64,000 nucleotides of DNA from an uncultured Bacillota bacterium (GTDB taxonomy: Bacteria > Bacillota_I > Bacilli_A > RFN20 > CAG-288), in the NCBI GenBank assembly GCA_949282275.1, contig CASDOO010000020.1, positions 1 through 64,000 on the forward strand, given 5' to 3'. A program made the position numbers and the translations under genes. Shown here piece by piece: positions 1 through 8,369 of this stretch (position 1 is the first letter of the stretch; each line of letters opens with the position of its first letter). Below the pieces are notes generated by a model. It was given only the letters and a program-made list of their open reading frames with translations, was not told where the DNA came from and did no database searches.

Positions 1-29
1 CATGGGTTCGAGTCCCATACGAGACACCA
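1..29 (+). tRNA. 3' end of a tRNA (cut by the window edge)
   Basis: The window opens inside a tRNA. A T-arm with the GTTCGAGTC-type loop and paired ATGGG/CCCAT stem is followed by the acceptor 3' strand ACGAGAC, discriminator A and an encoded CCA at 27-29. The anticodon is outside the window. A 5' acceptor strand GTCTCGT would fit tRNA-Glu, but this is only a guess. It lies five bases before the next tRNA, so the two are probably one transcript. Confidence 0.75.
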
Positions 30-34
30 CTTCC

Positions 35-122
35 GCCCAGGTGGCGAAATCGGTAGACGCACAGGACTTAAAATCCTGCGGGCCAATAACCCGTACCGGT
101 TCGATTCCGGTCCTGGGCACCA
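35..122 (+). tRNA. tRNA-Leu (anticodon TAA)
   Basis: An 88-base class II tRNA. The acceptor GCCCAGG pairs with CCTGGGC, followed by A and encoded CCA. The anticodon stem CAGGA/TCCTG holds the loop CTTAAAA, giving anticodon TAA, which reads UUA/UUG leucine codons. A long variable arm lies between the anticodon and T arms, as expected for leucine tRNAs. Confidence 0.95.
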
Positions 123-137
123 TATAGAAACACTTGT

Positions 138-167
138 CCGATGCTCCAATGGGCATCGGTTTTTTTC
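138..167 (+). terminator. Rho-independent terminator of the tRNA operon
   Basis: The stem CCGATGC (138-144) pairs with GCATCGG (153-159) around an eight-base loop and is followed by a run of Ts. It lies 15 bases after the tRNA-Leu CCA end. Confidence 0.9.
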
Positions 168-211
168 ATTCAGAAGAAATCTTATCGTTATTGGCCGTTT
201 TAAATCTGTTG

Positions 212-1486
212 TTAGAACAAAGATATTGTTCCAAGCAAAAAATCGATTAGATTGCAATGATAGAAACCGTTGTTATCATAAAAGTCATGAGGGATATCCA
301 TACGGATTACGATTTTCTTGAAAAAATCTCCCGTAAGCTTTAAGGATCGCAACTCAGTTTCTGCCTTTTGTTTGGCGTCCATCCGATAGGCAGATTGAAT
401 ATAAATTCGCCGATCGCCATCGTTTACGACAAAGTCGATTTCACGCTGGGCACGCTTATCATGTTGTCTCTCCGTGATCACGCCAACATCGACAGAATAC
501 CCTCGCATTACCAATTCGTTATAGATGATGTTCTCCATCATATGTCCGGGATCAAACTGTCTATAATTTAAACGTGCATTACGAAGACCTAAATCCGTAT
601 AGTAATACTTGTTTGGATAATTGAAATAGGTTTTTCCTTTTATGTTATATCTCCTCGCCATTTCTATTAAAAAGGCATCCATGGCATAAGTAAGATAAGA
701 AGAAACAAGATTGTTATTGATAGGTTCATGTCTCATGGAGGATAGGGCGTTTGAAATGTTGGTTGGATTCGTAAGAGAGCCGATTTGAGATGCGATGAAA
801 TCCAAAATGGCGTTCAGAATATCTTCCCATTCCAATTTGTTTCGCTCCACAATGTCTCTCACATAGAGTTCCTCATAGAGATTGGTAAGATAGTTCTTTT
901 TATCTTTCTCATCTTCTAAAGCTACAATACGCGGCATTCCGCCATAAAGCATATATTGATCGAACGCTTTTTCTTTCTGTCCTCCGATATGGGAGTAGAA
1001 CTCATAAAACGAAAGCGGATAAACATGGATTTGTGTGGCTCTTCCTCGGAATTCTGTGGCAATATCCTTGGATAGCATTTTTGAGTTGCTTCCTGTCACA
1101 TAGACATCTAAATTTTTGTATGACTTTAATTCGTTGAGCATATCGTAAATCGTTACTTCAATATTTTCGTTTGCTTCATCATTCACTCTGATTGTGAACT
1201 GAACTTCGTCTATAAACAAATAAAATTGCTCGTCTTTCCTTTTGTTCACGATAGAATCTACGTAATCGCAGAGAGTAATCGGATTGCGGAATTTATAGTT
1301 TTTCCGTTGATCAAGCTCTAGGCGGATGATTTGTTCCTCTTTTACCCTATGAGAAAGAAGATACTCATAGAATAAATCAAAAAGTAGTACGGATTTTCCG
1401 CAACGGCGAATGCCAGTGATAACTTTGATTTCGCCATTCCACATATTGTGAATGAGTCGATTCAAATAGTAATCTCTTGTAATCAT
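212..1486 (-). CDS. AAA family ATPase with DUF4143-type C-terminal half
   Basis: An intact 424-residue ATP-binding protein of the AAA_14/DUF4143 family, widespread in gut Bacillota and of unknown biological role. The Walker A motif GIRRCGKS follows an N-terminal KVITG strand. A Walker B-like LFIDEVQ, the sensor-like YVTGSNSKML and the FRGRATQIHVYPLSF segment follow. The C-terminal half carries the YYYTDLGLRNARL and REIDFVV motifs of the DUF4143/PD-(D/E)XK-like fold. I chose the internal ATG at 1486 because AGAGGTG sits five bases upstream; the longer frame to 1519 has no ribosome binding site. It stands alone after a tRNA operon, is AT-richer than most neighbours, and is the only apparently intact copy of three or four related genes here. 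Confidence 0.85.
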   Translation of the reverse strand: MITRDYYLNRLIHNMWNGEIKVITGIRRCGKSVLLFDLFYEYLLSHRVKEEQIIRLELDQRKNYKFRNPITLCDYVDSIVNKRKDEQFYLFIDEVQFTIRVNDEANENIEVTIYDMLNELKSYKNLDVYVTGSNSKMLSKDIATEFRGRATQIHVYPLSFYEFYSHIGGQKEKAFDQYMLYGGMPRIVALEDEKDKKNYLTNLYEELYVRDIVERNKLEWEDILNAILDFIASQIGSLTNPTNISNALSSMRHEPINNNLVSSYLTYAMDAFLIEMARRYNIKGKTYFNYPNKYYYTDLGLRNARLNYRQFDPGHMMENIIYNELVMRGYSVDVGVITERQHDKRAQREIDFVVNDGDRRIYIQSAYRMDAKQKAETELRSLKLTGDFFKKIVIRMDIPHDFYDNNGFYHCNLIDFLLGTISLF

Positions 1487-1736
1487 ACGGACACCTCTAA
1501 CTTCTGCCGCATACGGCAAAAGTTAGAGATGCCAAACCGTTAGATATTAACGATGCATGACCCATGATAAGGATTCCGGATTTTGTGGATCTTTGATAAC
1601 AAGAAGAATCGTGTTGCTGAATGCGAGTATTTTTTCGAAATCTCCTCGGAATGGGCTCCAACGGAACTTTGATAAGGTTAGTGGCTGACAGCTAGGGATG
1701 GAATTCCTGTCACTGTTTGTGAAAGGCTATCTTTTC

Positions 1737-1766
1737 TTATCTTATTCTATTGCTATCGCTTATAAT
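1737..1766 (+). promoter_or_regulatory. Possible promoter in the 1487-1795 gap
   Basis: A perfect TATAAT lies at 1761-1766, 30 bases before the next gene's ATG, but the -35 (TTATCT, 18-base spacer) is weak. Apart from this and the ATPase gene's ribosome binding site I see no gene, RNA or repeat in this gap. Confidence 0.4.
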
Positions 1767-1795
1767 AAACCTATTGTCGAAAAAGAGAAAAGCAT

Positions 1796-3193
1796 ATGAA
1801 AGAAAAGCTAAAGATCGTCGGAGAGAGAATCGTCGAGCAGTATCGTCGTTTTGACGGTCTTCTTGCCAAGACGAACAACCGTTTCCTTTCTTGGTTCCAT
1901 GACCACGATCTTTTGATATTTGTCTTTGTGGTTACAATTCTTGGCGTGGTGATGCGTGTTTTGCTTTTCCCCTGCGTGCGTGGCGACTATACCAGCTTCC
2001 TTCTGCCGTGGTATACGAACATCTATGAAAACGGGGCAAGCGCCTTGGGGAAACAGTTTGGTGACTATACGCCTGCCTACAACTATTTCCTTTATTTGAT
2101 AAGCCTTTTTGGATTCGAACCTAATGTGGTCCATGAGGTTGGCCAAATGACGATCGATCCTGTCCTATGGGGAATCAAAACCATTTCTTCCCTGTTCGAT
2201 TTCGGCATTGCCATATATGCCTATCTCATCACGAAACGGCTGACACATTCCAAGACCCGTGCGGTGATGGCCTATACCCTTGTTGTCTTTGGGTTGACGG
2301 TCTTCCTCGATTCCTCGTTATGGGGACAATGCGATGCCATCTATGTCTTTTTCCTGGTGGTATCCATTTATTATTTGATAACAAACAGACAGCATCTTTC
2401 TTTTGTGTTCTTGGGATTGAGCTTCTGTTTCAAGCTTCAGGCCATCTTCGTTGTTCCGGCCTTCCTTGTCCTGTGGCTGAAGAAACAAGTCAAGCTTCGC
2501 CATTTCCTCTATGTTCCGCTCGTCTATTTCATCGTTGCCCTTCCAGCTGCCTTTGCTGCCGGGAGCGAATTTTGGGTTCGCCTTGGGGAGATATTCATGG
2601 TCTTCCCCAACCAAGTGCTCCATGGCTATACCCAGGTCACCCTCAATGCCGGAACCTTCTATGCCTTGATCTTCACCAACTTCAAGGATGAGGAATATAT
2701 TTCCATCTTCGCCCTTTTCCTTGCCCTTGTCGTCAATGGAACCCTTGCTTTCTTCTTCCAACGCTATAAGGCCCCTTTCGGGGAGAAGTCGATCGTCAAG
2801 CTGTTTTTCGTCTTTTCGATGACGATGCCATACTTCATGCCGCACATGCATGAGAGATACTTCTATCTTGCCGATATCCTTGTCGTCCTCTATATCCTCC
2901 TTAATCTCAAGAAGTTCTATGTTGCCATCCTGGCCATCCTCAATTCCATGATCGGCTACATGGTCTATCTTTGGAATGTTCCTTTCTTCAATGTCGTTCC
3001 CCAGGACGGAAGCATCAACGACCAGACAAAGGCACTTTCCTTCCGTTTCGGGGCCATTCTCTATCTCGTTGCCATCATCATTGTTCTCAAGGATTTCTTC
3101 CCAGAGCTCAAGGAAGAAGATAGACTTTACGAAGAGGAAAGGAAGAATGCCGTTGCCTCTGTGGCCATCGAACAGCCTTCCGATTCAAAATAG
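1796..3193 (+). CDS. Polytopic membrane protein, Gpi18-like (GT-C fold) glycosyltransferase family
   Basis: A 465-residue integral membrane protein with about ten hydrophobic segments. It resembles COG5542, predicted mannosyltransferases related to Gpi18, which transfer sugars from lipid-phosphate donors on the outer face of the membrane. The first extracytoplasmic loop has the acidic RGDYTSFLLPW segment followed by GDYTPAYNYFLY. A WGQCDAIY motif follows the third or fourth segment, and PHMHERYFY lies near the C-terminal third; all are typical of the family. The tail after the last segment is charged and cytoplasmic. The gene stands alone, with only a weak ribosome binding site (GAGAAAAG). 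The sugar and acceptor cannot be told from sequence. Confidence 0.7.
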   Translation: MKEKLKIVGERIVEQYRRFDGLLAKTNNRFLSWFHDHDLLIFVFVVTILGVVMRVLLFPCVRGDYTSFLLPWYTNIYENGASALGKQFGDYTPAYNYFLYLISLFGFEPNVVHEVGQMTIDPVLWGIKTISSLFDFGIAIYAYLITKRLTHSKTRAVMAYTLVVFGLTVFLDSSLWGQCDAIYVFFLVVSIYYLITNRQHLSFVFLGLSFCFKLQAIFVVPAFLVLWLKKQVKLRHFLYVPLVYFIVALPAAFAAGSEFWVRLGEIFMVFPNQVLHGYTQVTLNAGTFYALIFTNFKDEEYISIFALFLALVVNGTLAFFFQRYKAPFGEKSIVKLFFVFSMTMPYFMPHMHERYFYLADILVVLYILLNLKKFYVAILAILNSMIGYMVYLWNVPFFNVVPQDGSINDQTKALSFRFGAILYLVAIIIVLKDFFPELKEEDRLYEEERKNAVASVAIEQPSDSK

Positions 3194-3220
3194 TCATCAT
3201 ACAAACCGAACGAAAGCTTT

Positions 3221-4204
3221 TTGAATACTAAGCTTTGGAGGCTTTTGGATTGGAATCCGCACTTTGAAGTATTTCTTGCCATCGTCGACGCCCCGAACGT
3301 GACCAAGATTAGTGTCCTTTGCAACACCACCCAACCCAATCTGACCCGTCAGCTTACGGCTCTTGAACCGGAGCTTGGAAAGAGTCTTTTTGTTCGTGGC
3401 CGGCATTCTTGCCTTGACCGAGACAGAAAAGCTCCTGCAAAGTCGCACAAGGGAAATCTTTCAGCTTTATGACAAGTCCTATCAGGAAGTCCGGGAATTT
3501 GGAATGACAGAAGCGCTTTCTGGAACGATCTATATCGGAGGCGGGGAATCTTGCGCCTTTTCCTGCATCTGTCGTTCCTTCGATGATCTTCATCGGCAGT
3601 ATCCCGGAATCGGACTCGATGTCTATTCCGGAGACCATATCGATGTCGTCGAGAAGCTGGACAAAGGGCTTCTCGACTTCGGCGTCCTTGTGAAACCGGC
3701 CGACCTTGCCAACTACGATTCCCTTCGGTTGCCCGTTCGGGATACGTGGGGCATTCTTATGCGCAAGGACTCGCCATTGGCGGAAAAAAGACGATAAAAC
3801 GGGAAGATATCCTGGATAAGGAGCTGATTCTTTCCCTTCATATCCTCAGTACCGAAATGTTTTTCTCCTGGATCGGGAGAAAGGAAATCCAGCTGAACGT
3901 CGTCTCGCGATACAACCTCATATACAATGCTGCCCTGCTCGTGAAGGAAGGCGTTGGCTATGCCCTGACCCTTGATGGTCTTGCCGACACGGGTCCGGGG
4001 AGCCCCCTTCGTTTCCGCCCCCTCTATCTGGATGTCTCCTCCAACCTGGATCTTGTCTACCGCAAGTACCTTCCTCTTTCCCCGATTGCCGAAAAGTTCC
4101 TGGAAAGGATGCGCCTTCTTTGTCATGAAAAAACGAAAAAGGGAGTTGACAACGAAGAATGGGGATTCTATATTTTGGGGCGTAGAAAAAGTTGTACGAG
4201 ATAG
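3221..4204 (+). pseudogene. Broken LysR-type transcriptional regulator
   Basis: Three consecutive frame segments together make one LysR protein. The first (from a TTG at 3221) holds the winged-helix part, including a TTQPNLTRQLTALEPELG recognition region. Near 3400 it breaks just after LFVRG and continues in another frame at LALTETEKLLQSRTREI, the linker helix and first half of the effector domain. A second break near 3775, after MRKDSPLA, returns to the original frame for the rest of the effector domain, ending about 4204. Two independent frameshifts make a functional regulator very unlikely. LysR proteins commonly sit beside the genes they control, so it may once have regulated a neighbouring operon; its last codons now contain the promoter of the lysine riboswitch. 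Confidence 0.85.
4146..4174 (+). promoter_or_regulatory. Sigma-A promoter for the riboswitch-controlled ABC importer
   Basis: A -35 TTGACA (4146-4151), exactly 17 bases, then a -10 TATATT (4169-4174). Transcription would start near 4181, about 15 bases before the first riboswitch helix. It lies inside the 3' end of the LysR pseudogene. Confidence 0.85.
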
Positions 4205-4366
4205 AGGCGCGGTCGATAAGAGTAACCGGAACTGGGGGCACCCAATAGGTCCGGCGAAAGGGCAGGCCGCCGAAACCCCGAAGAGGCATCCAAGGGGATT
4301 GGACCATGGAAACAAGATTCCTATGGACTCTTTGCCGGGAGAGACCGGCATTGGCGCTATCGGTGT
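4190..4366 (+). ncRNA. Lysine riboswitch (L-box)
   Basis: The conserved core is present: GATAGAGGCGCG, then AAGAGTA, CGAAAGGG and GCCGAAA. Helices can be drawn around a five-way junction: P1 GATAG/CTATC (4200-4204 with 4357-4361), P2 GCGGTC/GGCCGC, P2a CCGGA/TCCGG, P3 CCCC/GGGG, P4 around CCATGG/CTATGG, and P5 GCCGG/CCGGC. This is the L-box architecture described for Bacillus lysC. A terminator follows at once, so lysine is expected to cause early transcription stop. The element predicts that the downstream importer carries lysine. Confidence 0.85.
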
Positions 4367-4389
4367 TTGTCCTTTCTTTGCGAAAACGG

Positions 4390-4417
4390 GCTGCATCGAT
4401 GCGATGCGGCTTTTTTT
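4390..4417 (+). terminator. Riboswitch expression-platform terminator
   Basis: A nine-base-pair stem GCTGCATCG / CGATGCGGC (one G-T pair) with a three-base loop and seven Ts (4411-4417). It ends 18 bases before the importer start codon, the normal position for a transcription attenuator. Confidence 0.9.
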
Positions 4418-4435
4418 ACAGAAAGGACCTCTCTT

Positions 4436-6196
4436 ATGAGAAGAAAGAATTTCCTCATCGCCTTCGCGACACTCTTCCTGCCGCTGTTCCTTTCCCTTTT
4501 CGGTGTCTCCTCGAACGGAACGCGGCCGACGCTTCCAACAAGGCAGGATGCCCCGGAGGGCTTCACCCTTCGGATCGGAATGGAAGCCAACTATCCTTCC
4601 TTCAACTGGACGGAGACGGCAAACGATCCCGAGTACAACTACCCCATCGCCGGACTCAACGGCCAGTATGCCGGCGGGTATGACGTCCAGATCGCCCGCT
4701 TCATTGCCGAAGACAACGGTTGGAACCTGGAAATCCAGAAGATGACCTGGGACGGTCTTGTCCCGGCGCTTCAGGCCGGAACCATCAATGCCGTCATTGC
4801 GGGCATGTCCGACACGGCGGAAAGAAGACAGTCCATTGATTTCACCGACCCTTACTACACCTCGGATCTTGTCATCATCGCCCGAAAGGATGACAATCGC
4901 TTCAGCGACAACTTCGATCCGACCACGAGCCAGGGAATCCGTTTCATTACCCAGCTTGGAACGGTGGAGGACGAGATTGCCAAGGACTGGGAAGAGACGT
5001 ATGGTTCGATCTACACCAATCCGACGACGGACTATCCCAATTCCTTCCTCAGTGTTTCCCAGAACCTTGCCGATGCCGTCATTTGCGAGTATCCCGTTGC
5101 CATGGCGATGATGGATGCCTATCCGACGCTGAATATGTATACCGTCGATCAAAGCAAGGTCGATTCCTCCTTTATCGAACAGCTCTCCGTCTCCATCGGC
5201 ATTGCCAAGAACGATAGGGATGGCATCCTTGAACAGATCAACGCCTCCCTGGCCAAGCTTAGCGACGACGATCGCAAAGGGATGATGGACCAGGCACTTG
5301 AAAGGTCGAAGAACCTTCAGAGCATGGAGGAGAACGAGGGTGGAGAAAGCAACCACCTGCTCTATCTCATCGAGAACTATTGGGTGGAATTCGGTTATGG
5401 AACCCTCAATACGCTTATCCTGGCAGTCGTCGGAACGATTATCGGACTTATTATCGGAATCTTCGTCAGTCAGGCTCGCAATATCAAGATCGAAAAGAAC
5501 GACAACATCTTCCTCAAGGGAGCAAAGTATGTCGGGAAATTCCTCTCCTGGCTTTATGTCACCTTCTTCCGTGCGACCCCGATGATGATCCAGGCGATGA
5601 TCTTCTTCCTCTTGGGGCCGGTCATTGGCATCATCTGGACGAATCTCTCCCCGGCAGGAGATATCGGAAGGATCTTCAATGGGTATATGCTCTGCGGCTT
5701 GGTCGTCATCTGCATCAACACCGGTGCCTATATGACGGAGAACATCAAGTCCGGTCTCAATGGTATCGACAAGGGCCAGGAAGAGGCGGCACGCTCCTTG
5801 GGACTTTCCAAGACGCAGACACTCTATGGCGTCGTCCTTCCGCAGGCCATCCGCAACGTGCTTCCGACCATCGGCAATGAGCTTGTCGTCAACATCAAGG
5901 ACTCTTCCGTCCTCAATGTCATCGGCCTGACCGAGCTCTACATGACGGCATCGATTGCCACCAACACCAACTATTTCCGCATCGAAGGCTATATCATCAT
6001 CTGCGTCATCTATCTTATTCTCGTCCTCTTCTTCTCCGGCATCCTCAAGCTCCTCTCCAACAAGCTTTCCTTCCCGGACGAGGTCAATTTCCTAGGTTTC
6101 CGCAAGGGAAGGATGACGAAATGTCTGGAACGGTTCCATATCGGAAAAAGACAGAAGAACCTGACTCAGGGATTGGGAGGAAACGAAAATGAGTGA
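4436..6196 (+). CDS. Amino-acid ABC importer, substrate-binding protein fused to permease (predicted lysine)
   Basis: 586 residues. A hydrophobic signal segment (about 5-24) is followed by a type 3 periplasmic-binding domain (about 38-290: [39 protein letters not shown]). A HisM/GlnP-type permease domain follows (about 320-560) with the coupling motif [23 protein letters not shown]. Such fusions are common in Bacillota. The ATG at 4436 has GAAAGGA upstream; an upstream in-frame ATG at 4367 lies inside the riboswitch leader and is not used. The lysine riboswitch immediately before it indicates control by lysine and gives the best clue to the substrate. It overlaps the ATPase gene by eight bases. 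Confidence 0.9.
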   Translation: MRRKNFLIAFATLFLPLFLSLFGVSSNGTRPTLPTRQDAPEGFTLRIGMEANYPSFNWTETANDPEYNYPIAGLNGQYAGGYDVQIARFIAEDNGWNLEIQKMTWDGLVPALQAGTINAVIAGMSDTAERRQSIDFTDPYYTSDLVIIARKDDNRFSDNFDPTTSQGIRFITQLGTVEDEIAKDWEETYGSIYTNPTTDYPNSFLSVSQNLADAVICEYPVAMAMMDAYPTLNMYTVDQSKVDSSFIEQLSVSIGIAKNDRDGILEQINASLAKLSDDDRKGMMDQALERSKNLQSMEENEGGESNHLLYLIENYWVEFGYGTLNTLILAVVGTIIGLIIGIFVSQARNIKIEKNDNIFLKGAKYVGKFLSWLYVTFFRATPMMIQAMIFFLLGPVIGIIWTNLSPAGDIGRIFNGYMLCGLVVICINTGAYMTENIKSGLNGIDKGQEEAARSLGLSKTQTLYGVVLPQAIRNVLPTIGNELVVNIKDSSVLNVIGLTELYMTASIATNTNYFRIEGYIIICVIYLILVLFFSGILKLLSNKLSFPDEVNFLGFRKGRMTKCLERFHIGKRQKNLTQGLGGNENE

Positions 6197-6929
6197 GAAC
6201 GAAATCCTGCTCCAGGTGCGCGACCTGAAGAAAAGCTATAACAACCTTCCCGTCCTCAAGGGCATCTCCCTGGATGTCCATAAGGGGGATGTCATCTCCA
6301 TCATCGGTTCTTCCGGCGGCGGAAAGTCGACCTTCCTTCGCTGCCTCAACCTGCTGGAGGTTCCCGATTCCGGATCCCTTCTCTTTCGGGGCGAGGATCT
6401 TCTCGACAGGAAGACGGACATCAACGAAGTCCGCATCCACATGGGCATGGTCTTCCAGCAGTTCAATCTCTTCGACAACATGGACGTCCTCAAGAACTGC
6501 ATGTATGCCCAGATGAAGGTTCTCAAAAGAAGCCGTGACGAGGCCAAGAGAAGAGCCATGACCGCCTTGGGACAGGTCGGAATGGGAAACTTCGCGACCC
6601 ATATGCCAAGAACCCTCTCCGGCGGACAGAAACAGAGAGTCGCCATCGCCCGCTCCCTTGTCATGGATCCGGAAATCATGCTCTTCGACGAGCCGACCTC
6701 CGCGCTCGATCCCGAGATGATCGGCGAGGTTCTCAAGGTCATGAAGGATCTTGCCGGCAATGGCATGACCATGGTCGTCGTCACCCATGAGCTCTCCTTC
6801 GCCCGGAATGTTTCCAACCGCGTCGTCTTTTTCGACAAGGGTGAGATTGCCGAGGAAGGAAAACCCGAGGAATTCTTCACGAACCCGAAAACGGACAGGG
6901 CAAAGGCCTTCCTCTCCCATATCCATTGA
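6189..6929 (+). CDS. Amino-acid ABC importer ATPase (GlnQ/HisP type)
   Basis: 246 residues, normal length for polar amino-acid uptake ATPases. Walker [10 protein letters not shown] (40-48), Q-loop VFQQFNLF (88-95), signature [13 protein letters not shown] (143-155), Walker B IMLFDEPT (163-170) and the switch histidine in VVVTHEL are all intact. It starts inside the end of the SBP-permease gene (ATGAGTGA overlap), so the two are translationally coupled and make a complete importer: fused receptor and channel plus a homodimeric ATPase. A terminator follows directly, closing the operon. Confidence 0.95.
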   Translation: MSENEILLQVRDLKKSYNNLPVLKGISLDVHKGDVISIIGSSGGGKSTFLRCLNLLEVPDSGSLLFRGEDLLDRKTDINEVRIHMGMVFQQFNLFDNMDVLKNCMYAQMKVLKRSRDEAKRRAMTALGQVGMGNFATHMPRTLSGGQKQRVAIARSLVMDPEIMLFDEPTSALDPEMIGEVLKVMKDLAGNGMTMVVVTHELSFARNVSNRVVFFDKGEIAEEGKPEEFFTNPKTDRAKAFLSHIH

Positions 6930-6936
6930 GAAATCC

Positions 6937-6964
6937 GGGACTGTCGTTGCGACAGTCCCTTTTT
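6937..6964 (+). terminator. Rho-independent terminator of the amino-acid importer operon
   Basis: A ten-base-pair perfect stem GGGACTGTCG / CGACAGTCCC (6937-6946 with 6950-6959), three-base loop and a T run. Confidence 0.95.
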
Positions 6965-7027
6965 CTTTCGGATATTGTTAAATTCAGGTAACCAAATGCG
7001 CTGTCATCTCTTCAAACAAGGTGGTAG

Positions 7028-7118
7028 AATTTCCCTCCGAGGGAGTAGGACGCTTCAAGAAAGCGGCGAATCAACATGCTGGAGAAATCCTGGTTCGCCT
7101 TAATGATCCGAGACTCAT
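7028..7118 (+). ncRNA. yybP-ykoY manganese riboswitch
   Basis: The hallmarks of this family occur in order: GGGAGTAG (7040-7047), a stem-loop, TCAACATGCT (7071-7080), a second stem closing with GGTTCGCC and the terminal CGAGAC (7109-7114). Families with this motif sense Mn2+ and switch on manganese exporters. The ribosome binding site AGGAG of the next gene begins a few bases after the aptamer and no terminator is visible, so control is probably at translation. A TAGAAT at 7025-7030 could be the promoter -10. Confidence 0.85.
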
Positions 7119-7134
7119 ATAGGAGCTTTGCTAT

Positions 7135-7710
7135 ATGGATTGGATCAATGTTTCTTTGACGTCCGTTTCGATGGCCGTCGATGCGATGACGGTCGGTGCC
7201 GTCGATGGCATTCAGGAAAAGAAGATGCCGATCTGGAAGGTTCTCTTCATCGGCTTTCTTTTCGGCTTCATGCAGTTTCTCATGCCGACTATCGGCTATT
7301 TCGTCGGCTATTCCTTCCGGGATGCCTTGGAAAGCTACATTCCCTGGATTGCCTTTGCCCTGTTGACGTTGCTCGCCATAAAGTCCCTTGTCGACTTCAT
7401 CAAGGAAAGACGCAAGGGAAAGGAAGAGGAGAAAGAAGAGACGAAAAAGATCAAAATTCCGGAAATCCTTCTTCAGGGCGTTGCCACAAGCATCGATGCC
7501 CTCTGCATTGGCTTTGTCTATCTCAATCTCGAAATACCGCAGGCGATGCTTGTCTTCGGTATCATCGGTATCGTTACCTTTGTCCTTACCTTCCTGACGA
7601 CGCTTTTCGGAAGCAAGGTTGCCGGAAAGCTCGAGAGATGGGCTGGACTTATCTCAGCCATAGTTTTCTTTGCCGTCGGTCTTAAGATCCTTCTGCAGGG
7701 CGTTCTCTAA
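7135..7710 (+). CDS. mntP: Manganese efflux pump MntP
   Basis: A 191-residue membrane protein with six hydrophobic segments, the usual MntP size. The first helix carries SVSMAVDAMTVGAVDG and the fourth ATSIDALCIGF, the repeated acidic helix motifs of the family, in two inverted halves separated by a highly charged loop (ERRKGKEEEKEE). The gene follows the yybP-ykoY riboswitch, the usual partner of mntP, and has AGGAG ten bases before the ATG. It exports Mn2+ to prevent overload. A weak stem-loop with four Ts (7697-7725) overlaps its stop codon and may be the terminator. Confidence 0.9.
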   Translation: MDWINVSLTSVSMAVDAMTVGAVDGIQEKKMPIWKVLFIGFLFGFMQFLMPTIGYFVGYSFRDALESYIPWIAFALLTLLAIKSLVDFIKERRKGKEEEKEETKKIKIPEILLQGVATSIDALCIGFVYLNLEIPQAMLVFGIIGIVTFVLTFLTTLFGSKVAGKLERWAGLISAIVFFAVGLKILLQGVL

Positions 7711-7993
7711 ACGGGACGCTCTTTTCGCTCCGGGCCATGATTGACATGGGAATTGTCCTTATGGCTTTTGATATTGTCATCGAATCGAGTGATGAATTGT
7801 CATGCCCCGGAATGAAAATCGAGTAGGTGGTATTTATCTATTTGGTTTTGTTTTTCGTCCTTTCCACCCAATATAGGGTGAAGCCAGGCTATTGGCTTCT
7901 GAAGGGACTCGGCGTCGGTTCTGCCTCTTTTCTTTCCTTGCTTCGTTTCCGTCTTCCGCCGACAGGGATGCTGTCGGAGAAAGGAGGTGAGTC

Positions 7994-8092
7994 ATGGATA
8001 TCTTTGATGTTCTATGGCTTCTGATTCTCTATCTCATCCTCAAGCACGACTCCGAAAAAGAAGCAGAAAAAAAGAACCGTGATGATCACTAA
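7994..8092 (+). CDS. Small membrane peptide, 32 residues, unknown function
   Basis: A very short frame with a strong ribosome binding site (AAGGAGGTGA) four bases before the ATG. It has one hydrophobic helix (about residues 3-16, VLWLLILYLIL) and a charged tail rich in Lys, Glu and Asp. A stem-loop CCGACAG/CTGTCGG (7959-7977) lies just before the ribosome binding site and could limit translation. The pattern of one short helix and a charged tail is shared with type I toxins and with regulatory micropeptides. I recognise no family. It lies alone between mntP and the MFS operon. Confidence 0.5.
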   Translation: MDIFDVLWLLILYLILKHDSEKEAEKKNRDDH

Positions 8093-8369
8093 CAGGCAAG
8101 TTTGTTGATCATGAGGCAGAGCCTCCGCCGGTTCCTTCATTGGTATTATAGAGGACTTTCTGTAGACTTTCAAGAAACCCAAAGAGGCGGGAAGACGTCA
8201 ATGACAGGGAACCTTTTAGCCGAAATGGTTATGTGGAAGCTTGGATGAGAAGGAATGTGGCATTTGGAATTCAAGAAACGATTGCATGGGAAAGGAAATT
8301 ATAATTGTCTCCCGGATTCTCTTTAACGTGAGGCTGGTGATGTTTTTTCCTTTGGCTTCACCGACCTAT
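8093..8369. other. Intergenic region without recognised features
   Basis: I see no gene, RNA or repeat here. Frames on both strands are short and lack ribosome binding sites. The 283 bases before the small peptide gene (7711-7993) likewise show only the stem-loop noted there. Confidence 0.5.

Noticed and set aside
3713-5356. 547-codon minus-strand frame
   Set aside because: Opposite the LysR pseudogene, riboswitch and importer; no recognisable domain and no start signal.
7827-8024. 65-codon frame overlapping the small peptide gene
   Set aside because: GTG start without ribosome binding site; composition does not look coding; the 32-codon frame inside it has the good site.
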